A DNA stretch of 64,000 nucleotides from Anaspis maculata. Lineage: Eukaryota > Arthropoda > Insecta > Coleoptera > Scraptiidae. Numbering within the stretch: the first letter of the stretch is position 1; the number at the start of each line of letters is the position of its first letter. Location of the stretch: contig OX421967.1 of the NCBI GenBank assembly GCA_949128115.1, forward strand, positions 56,246,855 through 56,310,854. The letters are read 5' to 3'. Below are positions 13,501 through 24,800 of this stretch, piece after piece. The notes under the pieces were generated by a model. It worked only from the letters and a program-made list of their open reading frames with translations. It searched no databases and was not told the origin of the DNA. The position numbers and the translations under genes are program-made.

Positions 13501-14030
13501 TATTTGTTCTTAACCTCAATTTTTCTCCATTTTAGGAATTACACCAACTTAACAATGTGTGAAACGGCTTTTATTGGCCAGATACCTGCACGACTACCAA
13601 CAAATCCTCCGTGAATTGGTTTTTATTTCGATTTGTTTTATGAGCTACATTCATTTGAAATCGTGTGAAATGGCCTTTATTCAGCCGAATATATGCATGA
13701 CTGTAGACAAATCATGCGTAAGCTAGCCTTTATTCAGATAATTTCATGAATCACATCAATTTAAATCGTTAGAAATAACCTTGCTTTATTCAACTTGAGC
13801 CTTTATTTTCATTCATTTTAGGAACTACACCAACTTGACTTTATCTGAAATGACCTTTATCTGGACAGAAACCTATTATGAATGTTGACAAATCATGCGT
13901 AAACAAGCCTTTATCTCGCTAATTTCATCTATAACATCAATTTAAATCTTGTAAAATGGCCTTTATTTATCTTTGACGTTCATTTTTCCTAATTTCTGGA
14001 ATTACGCCAACTTGAAATTGTGTGAAATGA
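10545..14030. repeat. Higher-order repeat unit 3 of S1, diverged
   Basis: Starts with the same landmark as units 1 and 2 and keeps their order (S2-like block, small hairpin element near 10896, then S1 subunits). It carries more substitutions and rearranged subunits. It lacks the AT-rich hAT-like tail. The right edge is approximate and was placed where similarity to position 10130 of unit 2 runs out. Confidence 0.6.
10896..11010. mobile_element. Small hairpin MITE, copy 4
   Basis: Diverged copy in unit 3. The left end reads GAGTCATCGAATAAATTTT, and the right end TTTATTCGATCACTC is intact. Confidence 0.65.
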
Positions 14031-15347
14031 CCTTTATTCGGCCAGATACCTGCAAGACTACCAACAAACCATGCATAAACTGGTCTTTATTCCGATTTAT
14101 TTTATGCGCTACAATTATTTAAAATCGTGTGGAAGGACTGTTGACAAATCATGCGTAAACTAGCCTTTATTTCGTTAATTCCAAGTTCAACATCAATTTG
14201 AATCTTGTGAAACAGTCTTAATCTCGGTCTTTATAACCCTAAGTTTTCATATCCTCAATTTTAGGATTTTCACCAACTTGTAATTGTGTGAAACGACCTT
14301 TATTTGACCAGATACCTGCATGACTATGAACAATTGAACAAGTCATGCGTAAAGTGGTCTTCATTTCGATTTATCTTTCGAGTTACATTCATTTGAAATC
14401 GTGTGAAATGGCCTTTATCAAGCCGAATACATGCATGACTGTTGACAAAAAATCATGCGTGAACTAGCTTTATTCCGTTAATTTCATGTATAACATTAAT
14501 ATGAATATTGTAAAATGACCTTTATGCTTAGTCTTTATTTTTCTTCATTTGAGGAATTACACCTCTACTTGAAATTGTGTGAAATGAACTTCATTTAGCA
14601 TACCTGAAAAATTTATTATTCAGAAAAAACCATGCCTGGACTGGTCTTGATTTCGATTCATTTTATGAGCTACATTCAACTAAATCGTGTGAAATTGCCC
14701 TTATTCAGCCCAATATAAGCATTATACCAACAAATCTTGCGGGAACTAACCTTTATTTCATTAATTTCACGTATAACCTGAATTTAAATTTATTGAAATG
14801 GCCTTTATTTATCCCTAGCCTTTATTTTTCTCCATTTTAGGAATTACACCAGCTTAAAATTGTGTGACATGGCCTTTATTTGGCCTAATACCTGTATGAC
14901 TAATGATAATAAACCATGCGTGAACGGTCTCCAGTTCGATTTGTTTCATGTGCTACATTTATTTGAAATCGTGTAAAATGACCTTTATTCAGTCGAACAT
15001 TTGCATGACTACCACAAATCATGCGTGATCTAGCCTTTATTCAGTTAATTCCATGTATAACATAAATTATCAATTTGAATTTTGTAAAATGACTTTTCTG
15101 TTTAGCCTTTTTTCATTTAAGGAATTACACCAACTTGAAATTGTGTGAAATGACCTTTATTCAGCCAGATACCTGAAAAATTCATCAGCCAGAAAAAAAC
15201 ATGCGTGGACTGGTCTTGATTTCGATTTGTTTCATGTGCTACAATTATTCGAAATCGTGTGAAATGACCTTTATTCGGTCGAACATTTGCATGACTGTAT
15301 GTAACAAATCATGCGTGATCTAGCCTTTATTTCGTTGATTCCATATA

Positions 15348-16260
15348 CCGTCCGTTTTTTATTTTAGGCCCCAGCCCGTAGCACTTTTGTTATGGGTTTC
15401 ACACCCAATATATTATATATTTTTGAAATCACAAAAACAAGATCTTTCGACTGATGATATGTCAAATTATTTTTGACAGATGTCATTTTTTGACAATTGA
15501 CAGAATAGTACTTGTAATACATCATTTTAAAGCCCATAAAATTCTGTGGAGAACTGTGTTTTCATTTTTGAAATCGGGTATCTTTTACAGCTTCTAGGGG
15601 TTTTTCAATAGGAAAAAAATGTCAATTCCAGAAATAGCCACTCAATAAGTAATAGGTATTTTTGATAATCACTAATGGTGATGATCCGATTTTAAATCGT
15701 CCAAATCATTGCAAAACTCTATAAACACCTTATCTTTCAGGTAAGCTCATAAAAAAAATCGAGGGGGTCATAGCTGGCAAGCTCGTATGTCATCGCGTTG
15801 GGCTGGTAGTTCCAATTCACTGATCGTCGAATGTTTCATTCAAGGAACAAGGAGGCGGTCATTTCGAGCTACTTCTTTAGAACATTTTTTGTTTAATTGT
15901 GAATTATTAATAATTATTAGCATTAGTTAACATCAAAAATAGGTACCTGCTTTACCTACTTACTTATTATGTATTTCTGAAATTCAACATTTTTTCCTAT
16001 TGAAAGACCCATAGAAGCTGTAAGAGATACTCGATTTCAAAAATGAAAACACAATTCTCCTCAGAATTTTTTGGGCTTTAAAATGATGTATTACAAGTAC
16101 TTTTCTGTCAATTGTCAAAAAATGACATCTGTCAAAAATAATTTGACATATCATCAGTCGAAAGATCTTGTTTTTGTGATTTCAAAAATATATAATATAT
16201 TGGGTGTGAGACCCATAATAAAGGTGCTACGGGCTGGGGCCTAAAATAAAAAACGGACGG
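15348..16260. mobile_element. Foldback element with about 275 bp inverted arms
   Basis: The left arm (15348-15622) starts CCGTCCGTTTTTTATTTTAG and the right arm (15986-16260) ends with its complement, CTAAAATAAAAAACGGACGG. The arms match throughout with few differences. The 360-bp centre has no ORF of note. The flanks are TATA at 15344-15347 and 16261-16264. The uninterrupted S1 consensus has CCATGTATAACATC here, consistent with insertion at TA or TATA. The element is non-autonomous. Confidence 0.8.
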
Positions 16261-18240
16261 TATAACATCAATTTGAATAGTGTAAAACGGCATTTATTTA
16301 TTCTCAGCCTCAACTTCTCTTTATTTTAGGAACTGAATCAACTTTAAATTGTGTGGAATGACCTTTATTTGACCAGATACCTGCATGATAACATTGATAG
16401 CCACAAATCATGCGTGAACTGGTCTCAAGTTCGACTAGTTTTATAAACTCCATTCAAAATCGTGTGGAATGACCTTCATTCGGCCGAATATATGCATGAC
16501 TGTTGACAAATCATGAGTGAACTAGCCTTTATCCCGTTAATTATAACATCAATTTAAATCTTGTGAAATGGGCTTTATTTATCCTTAGCCTTCATTTTTG
16601 TGCATTTTAGGCCTCACGCCAGCTTGACATTTTGTGAAATGGTCTTTATTTGGCCAGATGCTTGAGTGACTACAAACAAATCCTGCGTGATCTGGTCTTC
16701 ATTTCGATTTATTTTATGAGCTACATTTATTTCTAATCGTGTAAAATGGTGTTTAATCAGCCGAATATGCATGACTGTTAGCAAGAAATCATGCGTGAAC
16801 TAACCTTTATTTCATTAATTCCATGTATAACATCCTTTTTAAATTTTGTGGAATGACCTCTATGCTTAGCCCTTATTTTTCTCCATTTTAGGAATTACAT
16901 CAACTTGAAATTGTGTGAAATGTCCTTTATTTGGCCAGATATCTGCATGACTACCAACAAACCAGTCGTGAACGTGAACTGGTCTTTATTTCGATCAATT
17001 TTATGAGCTACATTCCTTAGAACTCGTGTAAAATGGTCTTTATTCAGCCGAACATATGCATTGCTGTTAACAAATCATGCGTGAACTAGCCTTTATTCCG
17101 TTAATCTAATGTATAACATCAATTTAAATCTTGTGAAACGGCCTAGATCATCCTAAGTTTTTAATTCCCTAATTTTAGGAATTCCACCAACTTGTAATTG
17201 TGTGAAATGACCTTTATTTGGACAGATACCTGCGTGAAACACCATGCGTGAACCGGTCTTAATTCCGATTTATTCCACTGGCTACATTAATTCCAAATCG
17301 TGTGAAATGGCCTTTATCCAGCCGAATATATACATGGTTTCAACTAATTTTGCGTGAAACAGCCTTTATCACGTTAGTTTTATGTATACATCAATTTAAA
17401 TGACGTGAAATGGCCTTTTTCTCCCATTAGCCTTTATTTTTCTTCATTTTTGGAACTACGACTGCTTGAACTTGTGTGAAATGGCCTTTATTTGGCCAGA
17501 TACCTGCATGACTGCCAACAAACCATGCGTGAATTGGTCCTCATTTTGATTTGTTGCAGAGCTACATTCATTTGAAATCGTGTGAAGTGCCTTTTATTCA
17601 GCTGAAAATATGCATGACTTCAACAATCTTGCGTGAACTAGCCTCTACTCTGGTTATTTCATGAATCACTTAAATTCAAATCTCGTGAAATTGCCTTTAT
17701 TTATCTTCAACCTCAATTTTTCTTTATTTTAGAAATCAACCAACTTGACATTGTGTGAAATGGCCTCCAATTGGCCAGATACCTGCATGACTATACCAAC
17801 AAATTCTCCGTGAAGAAGTCTTATTTTCGATAAATTTTATGAGCTACATTCGTGTAAAATGAGCTGCATTCATTTAAAATTGTGTAAACTGGCCTTTATT
17901 CAGACGAATGTATGCATGACTGTTGACAAATCATGCGTGAGCTGGCCCTTATTCCGCTGATTTCATGTATAACATCAATTTATATCTTGTGAAATGGCCT
18001 TTATTTATCCTCAGCCTTCATTTTACCTTATTTTAGGAACTACACTAACTTGAAATTGTGTGAAATGGTCTTTATTTGACCATATACCTGCATGACTATC
18101 AACAAATCATGCGTGAACTGGTCTTTATTTCGATTTATTTTATGAGCTGCATTCATTTAAAATCGTGTGAAGTGGCTTTCATACGGTCGAATATATGCAT
18201 CACTTCAACAAATTTTGTGTGAACTAGCCTTTATGCTAAC

Positions 18241-20310
18241 TTGAAGAAATGGAAACTACAAAAACATAGTGAACACTAGATTGTTTCATACAGTCATACC
18301 AACCTGAAGAGCTCAAGTACCAACTTGATGTTAATGAAAGCACTATAGAAACAATTCCAAAAGCAATTAAAGCATATCTGACTGACACAGGCACGCCAAC
18401 TTGAAGAAATAGAAACTACAGAAAAACGAGAAAACACTAGATTGTTACATTCATTCATACCAACCTGAAATGATCAACTACCAATTTGATGTTAGTGAAA
18501 GCGCTATAGAAACAATTCCAAAAGCAATTAAAGATAGTTGGCAGACTCAGGCACGCCAACTTGAAGAAATAGAAAATACAAAACGACGAAAAAACACTGG
18601 ATTGTTACACAGTCATACCAACCTGAAGAGATCAACTACCAACTTGATGTTAGTGAAAGCGCTATAGAAACAATTCCAAAAGCAATTGAAGCATAGTTGG
18701 CAGACTCCGCACGCCAACTTGAAGAAATAGAGACTACAAAGGGACGAGAGAAAACACTAGATTGTTACATACAGTCATACCAACCTGAAAAGATCAACTT
18801 TCAACCTGATATTAGTTGAAGCACCGTAAAAATAATTCCAATACCAATAAAAGCATTGTTAAGAGACATAGGCTTGCCAACTTGAAGAAATAGAAACTGG
18901 ATAAGTACGAGAAAACACTAGATTGTTATTGCATACAGTCATACCAACCTAACGAAATTAACTACCAACTTGATCTAAGTGAAAGCACTATAGAAACAAT
19001 TCCAAAAGCATGACAGACACAGGCACGCCAACTTGAAGAAATAGGATTTAGAAAAGTACGAGAAAACACTAGATTGTTGCATACAGTTATACCAACCTGA
19101 AGAGATCAACTACCCACCTGATGGTTAGTTGAAATACCATAGAAACAATTCCAATGGCAATAAAAGCATTGTTGAGAGACATAGGCATGCCAACTTGAAG
19201 AAAAAGAAACTTGATAAGTACGAGAAAACACTAAATTATTACATACAGTCATACCAACCTGATGAAATTGATTACCAACTTGATCTTAGTGAAAGCACTG
19301 TCGAAACAATTCCAAAGACAACAAAAGCATGGCTGAACGACACAGCAATGCCAACGTGTAGAAACACTAGATTGTTGCATACAGTCGCATCAACCTGGAA
19401 AGATGAATTACCAACTTGATGTTAGTGAAAGCAGTATAGAAACAGTTTTAAAGACAATAAGAGCTTTGTTGTCAGACACAGATATGCCAACTTGAAGAAA
19501 TAGAAACTACAAAAGCACTAGAAAACACTCGTTTGTTGCATACAGTCATACCAACCTGAAGAGATCAACTACCCACCTGATTTTAGTGAAAGCACTATAG
19601 AAACAATTTCAATGGTAATATAAGTATTGTTGAGAGACATAGTCATGACAACTTGAAGAAAAAGAAACTTGATAAGTACGAGAAAACACTAAATTGTTGC
19701 ATACAGTCATACCAACTTGATGAAATTGATTACCAACTTGATCTTAGTGAAAGCACTGTAGAAACAATTCCAAAGACAACGAAAGCATGGCTGAACGACA
19801 CAGCAATGCCAACTTGAAAGAATAAAACTATAAAACCACTAGAAACACTAGATTGTTGCATACAGTCGCACCAACCTGGAAAGAGGAATTACCAACTTGA
19901 TGTTAGTGAAAGCAGTATAGAAACAATTCCAAAGACAATAAAAGCATGACTGACAGATACAGTGATGCCAACTTGAAAAAACTAGAGATACAATAGCAGT
20001 AAAAAGCACTAGATTTTTGCATACAGTTATACCAATCTGTAGAGACTGTTACTACCAACCTATTATTCATTAAAAGCACCGGTAACAATTCCAAAGACAG
20101 TATAGAAGCATTATCGAAGACACAGTCATGCCAGCTTGAAGAAAAATAGCTACAGAAGCACTAGAAGGCACTGGATTGTTTACATAAAGTCATACCAATT
20201 TCAAAAATCTCAACTACCAAATTGACGTAACATAAAAAAAAATTGTTACCAAATTACCAAGTTTTACCAACTTAGTAAAATTACAACTTGACGTAACTAA
20301 AGCACTAGAG
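18241..20310. repeat. Satellite S2: about 160 bp family, 12-13 copies
   Basis: Monomers carry GCCAACTTGAAGAAATAGAA, then CACTAGATTGTT, ACAGTCATACCAACCTG, AACTTGATGTTAGTGAAAG and AGAAACAATTCCAAA. The GCCAACTTGAAG box recurs near 18393, 18555, 18711, 18878, 19026, 19188, 19486, 19648, 19805, 19966 and 20129, mostly 148-167 bp apart. Copies become more diverged toward the right edge. The same sequence occurs in reverse complement inside S1. Confidence 0.9.
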
Positions 20311-20733
20311 TATATCAGCTAGAAACTTTTTGAAAAACCCGAAAAAGGCACGCAAAAGTAAGCTGTAAGCTTGAAGCTAAAATAACAAGGGTGGTCCATC
20401 GCCCTCTTTCAATTTGTGTATCACATATTACGTAATTTGTCACATTATTGCAGTTTTGTACGGCATCGGGGATGAGGAGTAGGATAATATATTCCATATG
20501 GCTTTGGAATATAATTAAAATGACAGAGCGGACAGAGCCAATTTGATTTGGACAAGGCGTGTTATTGTGCGCGGGGTTTATTTTAATATAAAAGCCAACC
20601 CTCAAGTTCACGCTTACTTATGCACGTGTTCGCTCTACAATAGGGAGATCCCTCCGCTAACCACCCTTAAATATCGAAACATATTGAACTGAATTATCTT
20701 CAAGTTTTATACAAATTACGGTTTTTAATTATG
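20311..20733. other. Spacer with no recognised gene
   Basis: About 420 bp of non-satellite DNA between S2 and a palindromic element. No coding exon was recognised on either strand. Confidence 0.35.
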
Positions 20734-21066
20734 ATAAATATCGATGTTCTTCTGTCTATACACCACTTTATAAAATCGTTGTCTATTTTTCGACCAATAT
20801 ATATTTCGAGCTGATGGCGCTCATCTTCAGGGTTTTTTTGTTTTTAGATTTTTGAAAAAAGTTTTATGTCAGGATGGAAAATAATTGTCAGTTTTCTAAA
20901 CTAAATAAACTGACAATTATTTTCCATCCTGACATAAAACTTTTTTCAAAAATCTAAAAACAAAAAACCCTGAAGATGAGCGCCATCAGCTCGAAATATA
21001 TATTGGTCGAAAAATAGACAACGATTTTATAAAGTAGTGTATAGACAGAAGAACATCGATATTTAT
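20734..21066. mobile_element. Near-perfect palindrome, possible Penelope-like termini
   Basis: Two arms of about 160 bp (20734-20894 and 20907-21066) are almost perfect reverse complements around a 12-bp spacer. Each arm contains CCTGAAGATGAGC, then GCCATCA, then GCTCGAAAT (plus strand 20969-20997, minus strand about 20812-20832). This resembles the TGAAGATG...CGAAA motif near ends of Penelope-like retroelements, whose terminal repeats can be inverted. Both the element class and any ribozyme activity are inference. A transcript would fold into one long hairpin. Confidence 0.6.
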
Positions 21067-21629
21067 TAAGAAACACACTACAGACATGGAAGAATTCCTG
21101 TGGAAAATTTTAATTATGAAACAAGTGACGAACATTTTTGGAATTTTTCTATAACAAGAATCGAGCCGGGAGCTCTTGAGATTGTTTATTTGGAAACACT
21201 CAGGAGATTAAGGCAATAATAAGGGATGGATTTAATAAACGGAGGGTTTGATACGTTGTTTTGACACTGGCACGGGCTTTAACAGGGCGTGAAACCGTGT
21301 AATCGGCTTTGGATTTGTGTGGGGTGCGGGGTTCTGCTAACAAAGGGATACTTAAGGGTAGTTCTGATTTACCCAGCATTTTTCTATAAGCAATTAAATC
21401 CAAAAACTGATCTTATTCAATTTTCACAAGAAAAATCATAAGCATTGCTTTACGGCAGAAAATATTAAGACAATATGTCACCACTACGAATAACCATCCC
21501 CTTTCCACAAGAACAAAAGTCAATAATCCTTCGGCAAGCCAAACTCGCCCTTAAACTTTTACGGAATAGAAGCCGAAATGGGGATGGAAATGTGCAACAG
21601 CCTGATCGTAGAGGATTGGCTTCAGAGCT
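21067..21629. other. Distal upstream region of Fer3
   Basis: No coding exon was recognised. The ORFs present carry no domain. The stretch may hold Fer3 regulatory sequence but nothing specific is visible. Confidence 0.3.
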
Positions 21630-21700
21630 CATAAAACCACCCCTCTGTATCTCCAACCAATGGGGGTGGATTGCGGAGAACCACCCCTCAATTGGCGGTG
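21630..21700 (+). promoter_or_regulatory. Candidate Fer3 proximal promoter elements
   Basis: ACCACCCCT occurs at 21636-21644 and again at 21680-21688. GGGGGTGG, the complement of a related box, lies at 21662-21669. CCAAT (about 21656-21661) and ATTGG (about 21691-21695) are interleaved. CACCC boxes are bound by KLF/Sp or Gli-type zinc fingers and CCAAT boxes by NF-Y. The cluster lies about 170-240 bp before the Fer3 ATG. The function is inferred from position and clustering only. Confidence 0.3.
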
Positions 21701-21868
21701 TTTGGAAATTTAGTGCATCTCCAGATTCAGCTTAATTTAGCCGCTTTTTGAATTTGCTGCAAAAACTACAGTGAAAAATAACCAAGAGTGAGTGTCAGCA
21801 AAATAACCAACAGTAAGCGTTGAAGTATAGCGAAGAAATCAAAAGAACTAGTGCTAAAGTGAAGAGAC

Positions 21869-24800
21869 ATGAAAATGTCGTTTTCCGGCGATCACGGCGC
21901 CTGGGAAGGAAACAATGTAAGTTTTTTGAAAAAAAAAACACGTTCAAGCTATAAAGCAATTTCTTACCTCAAAAAAAAATTTTTTTCGTGAAAAATATTT
22001 TTTAAACTTTTTTGATTTTTTTTACTTTCTCAATAATACGTTTTGCTTGAGAAATCTGAATTCAATATCAAATTAGCTGAAGTTTGATACCAAACACGGC
22101 ATATCTATCTTGACCAATGCCAAAGATACCTACATCTCGATGGTTGAAATAAAACCCAAAGCCGCCCATTATTCTTGCTTGATAAAGCCAATACTCACGA
22201 ATCAGGCTTCAAATTACGCTGAGATCATTACAGAATTCTGGATAAATATCAAAATAACTTCCATTTCAACTTTGAATAAGAAGAACGCTGTAAAAAATCG
22301 AATATAGGAGAAGACTTGATTTGTTCGCAGGCGGCGTTGGATTTTGTTTGTCAACGCCGTATCTTTGGCATTTTACAAAAAAAATATGTCGAGTTCGGGT
22401 TCTAACTTTTCAATTTTTTATAGGGAATCCAAAAATTAACAAATCGACTGCAAATCTTCAATGAATCATGATCTTTTTTTTTTCCTCGATTTTTCACAGA
22501 TTTTTCAAATGAACCGATTCAATTACCTAAATTTATCAAAACTTAAAATCTTCATTGAATTCGCTGCGCATTGATACCAAACTCGGCATGTTTATCTCGA
22601 ATAGTTTATATTCATAAGACTAAATACAAAAGAGCTAAAGCTCACTTAACACGATCCAGTTTTGATTGTAAAGAACAAGCACTGATTTCGGCGAACACTT
22701 CGAGCAAGGATTGAATCGAAATGCATGCTTGGCTTTAGCTGTAAAATTAGCTTAATTACTTGTCGCCACAGTGCGCTTTGTGATTATCCCAAACAACTAA
22801 AGCTCAATTTACACGCTTCAGTCTCCATTGTACCGTATGATCAAAAACTTTTTCACTTGCGGTAGGCTGTGGCCTGGCATTGGCAGGCAAACAAGGATGA
22901 TTTTGGCCAGTCCACAGCCTACCGCAAGTAGAAAAGTTTTTGATCATACGGTAGAAGACTGGCATTGATTTCGTCGGGCACTTTGGGCAAGTTCTGAATC
23001 GAATTGTAAGCTCAGCCTTAGAAGTAAAATAGGCTTACTAACTTGTCGCCACAGTGCGCTTTCCGATTATTCCAAACAACTAAAGCTCACTTTACACGCT
23101 TCAGTCTTGATTGTAGGAGAACTGCACTGATTTCGGCGAATGCTTTAAACAAGTGATGAATCGAATGTAAGCTTAGCTTTAGCTGTAGAACTACCATGCG
23201 ATCAACAAATTTCGGAATTGGGGTAGGCTGTGCCCTGGCCAAAAGCAGCTCGACATCCTGAAATTTGACCAGGTCACAGCCTACCCCAATTCCGAATTTT
23301 GTTGATCGCATGGTAGATATTTCACTTGCCGCCAATCTGCTTTGTGTAATAATTTCAAATAACTAAAGCTCACTTTATACGATTCAGCTTTTGTAGAAGA
23401 GACCAGCACTGATTTCGGCAAGCACTTCGAGCAAGGATTGAATCAATTTGTTAGCTTAGCCTTGGCAGTTAAATTGGCTTAATTAGTTGTCGCCAGTGCA
23501 CTTTGTGTGATCATTCCATACAACTAAAGCTCACTTTACACGGTTCAGTCTTGATTGCAGAAGAATTGCACTGATGTCGCCAAATGCTTTAGGCAAGTAA
23601 TGAATCGAATGGTAATTAGGCTTAGCTTTAGCTGTAAATCTAGATTTTTCAGTTGTTGCCAGTGTGCTTTATGAGTATGTATTTCAAATCACTAAAGCTC
23701 AGTTTACACGATTCAGATTTGGTTGTATAAGACTAGCACTGATTTCGGCGAGCACTAGGTGAAGAATTGATTCGATTTGTAAGCTTAGCCTTAGCAGTGA
23801 AACTAGCTTCATCGCGTGCCGCTATAAAGTGCGCTTTTTTATTATTCCAAACAACTAAAGCTCACTTTACACGCTTCAGTCTTGATTGTAGGAGAACTGC
23901 ACTTATTTCGGCGAATGCTTTTAACAAATAATTAATCGAATGTAAGCTTAGCTTTAACTGTAAAACTAAATATTTCACTTGCCGCCAATGTACTTCATAT
24001 AATAAATTCAAATAACTAAAGCTCTCTTTATACGATTCAGCTCTTTCAGAAGAGACCAGCACTGATTTCGGCAAGCGCTTCGAGCAAGGATTGAATCAAA
24101 TTGTTAGCTTAGCCTTAGCAGTAAAACTAGCTTCATTAGTTGTCGCCAGTGCACTTTGTGTGATCATTTCAAACAACTAAAGCTCACTTTACACGGTTCA
24201 GTCTTGATTGCAGAAGAATGGCACTGATGTCGGCAAATGCTTCAGGCAAGTAATGAATCGAATGGTAATTAGGCTTAGCTTTAGCTGTAAATCTAGATTT
24301 TTCAGTTGTTGCCAGTGTGCTTTATGAATATTTCAAATCACTAAAGCTCAGTTTACACGATTCAGATTTGGTTGTATAAGACTAGCACTGGTTTTGGCGA
24401 GCACTAGGTGAAGAATTGAATCGATTTGTAAGCTTAGCCTTAGCAGTGAAATTAGCTTCATCGCGTGCCGCTATATAGTGCGCTTTTTTATTATTCCAAA
24501 CAACTAAAGCTCACTTTACACGATTCAGATTTGATTGTATAAGACTAGCACTGATTTCGGCGAACACTAGGGGGAGGATTGAATCGAATTGTAAGCTTAG
24601 CCTTAGCAGTGGAATTAGCTTAATCACTTGCCGTTACAGTGCGCTTTTCGATTATTCCAAGCACTAAAGCTCACTTTACACGCTTCAGTTTTGATTGTAG
24701 GAGAACTGCACTGATTTCGGCGAATGCTTTAAGCAAGTAATGAATCGAATGTGAGCTTAGCTTTAGCTGTAAAACTAGATTTTTTAGTTGTTGCCAGTGT

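Larger units (their letters stand above)
2866..18240. repeat. Satellite S1: about 280-300 bp tandem family, 15 kb
   Basis: A long diverged satellite. The repeating theme is GTGTGAAATGGCCTTTATT, then a CAGAT or CGAATAT variant, TGCATGACT, ACAAA, GCGTGAACT(A/G)G and a further CTTTATTT. Successive TGTGAAATGGCC boxes lie about 107, 106 and 67 bp apart near 17474-17753, giving an overall period of about 280-300 bp made of three related subunits. The left 8-9 kb also contains blocks that are the reverse complement of satellite S2, for example 2980-3240, 3920-4190 and 7340-7600. A foldback element interrupts the array at 15348-16260. The short ORFs seen in it recur with the repeat and are not genes. 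Confidence 0.9.
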
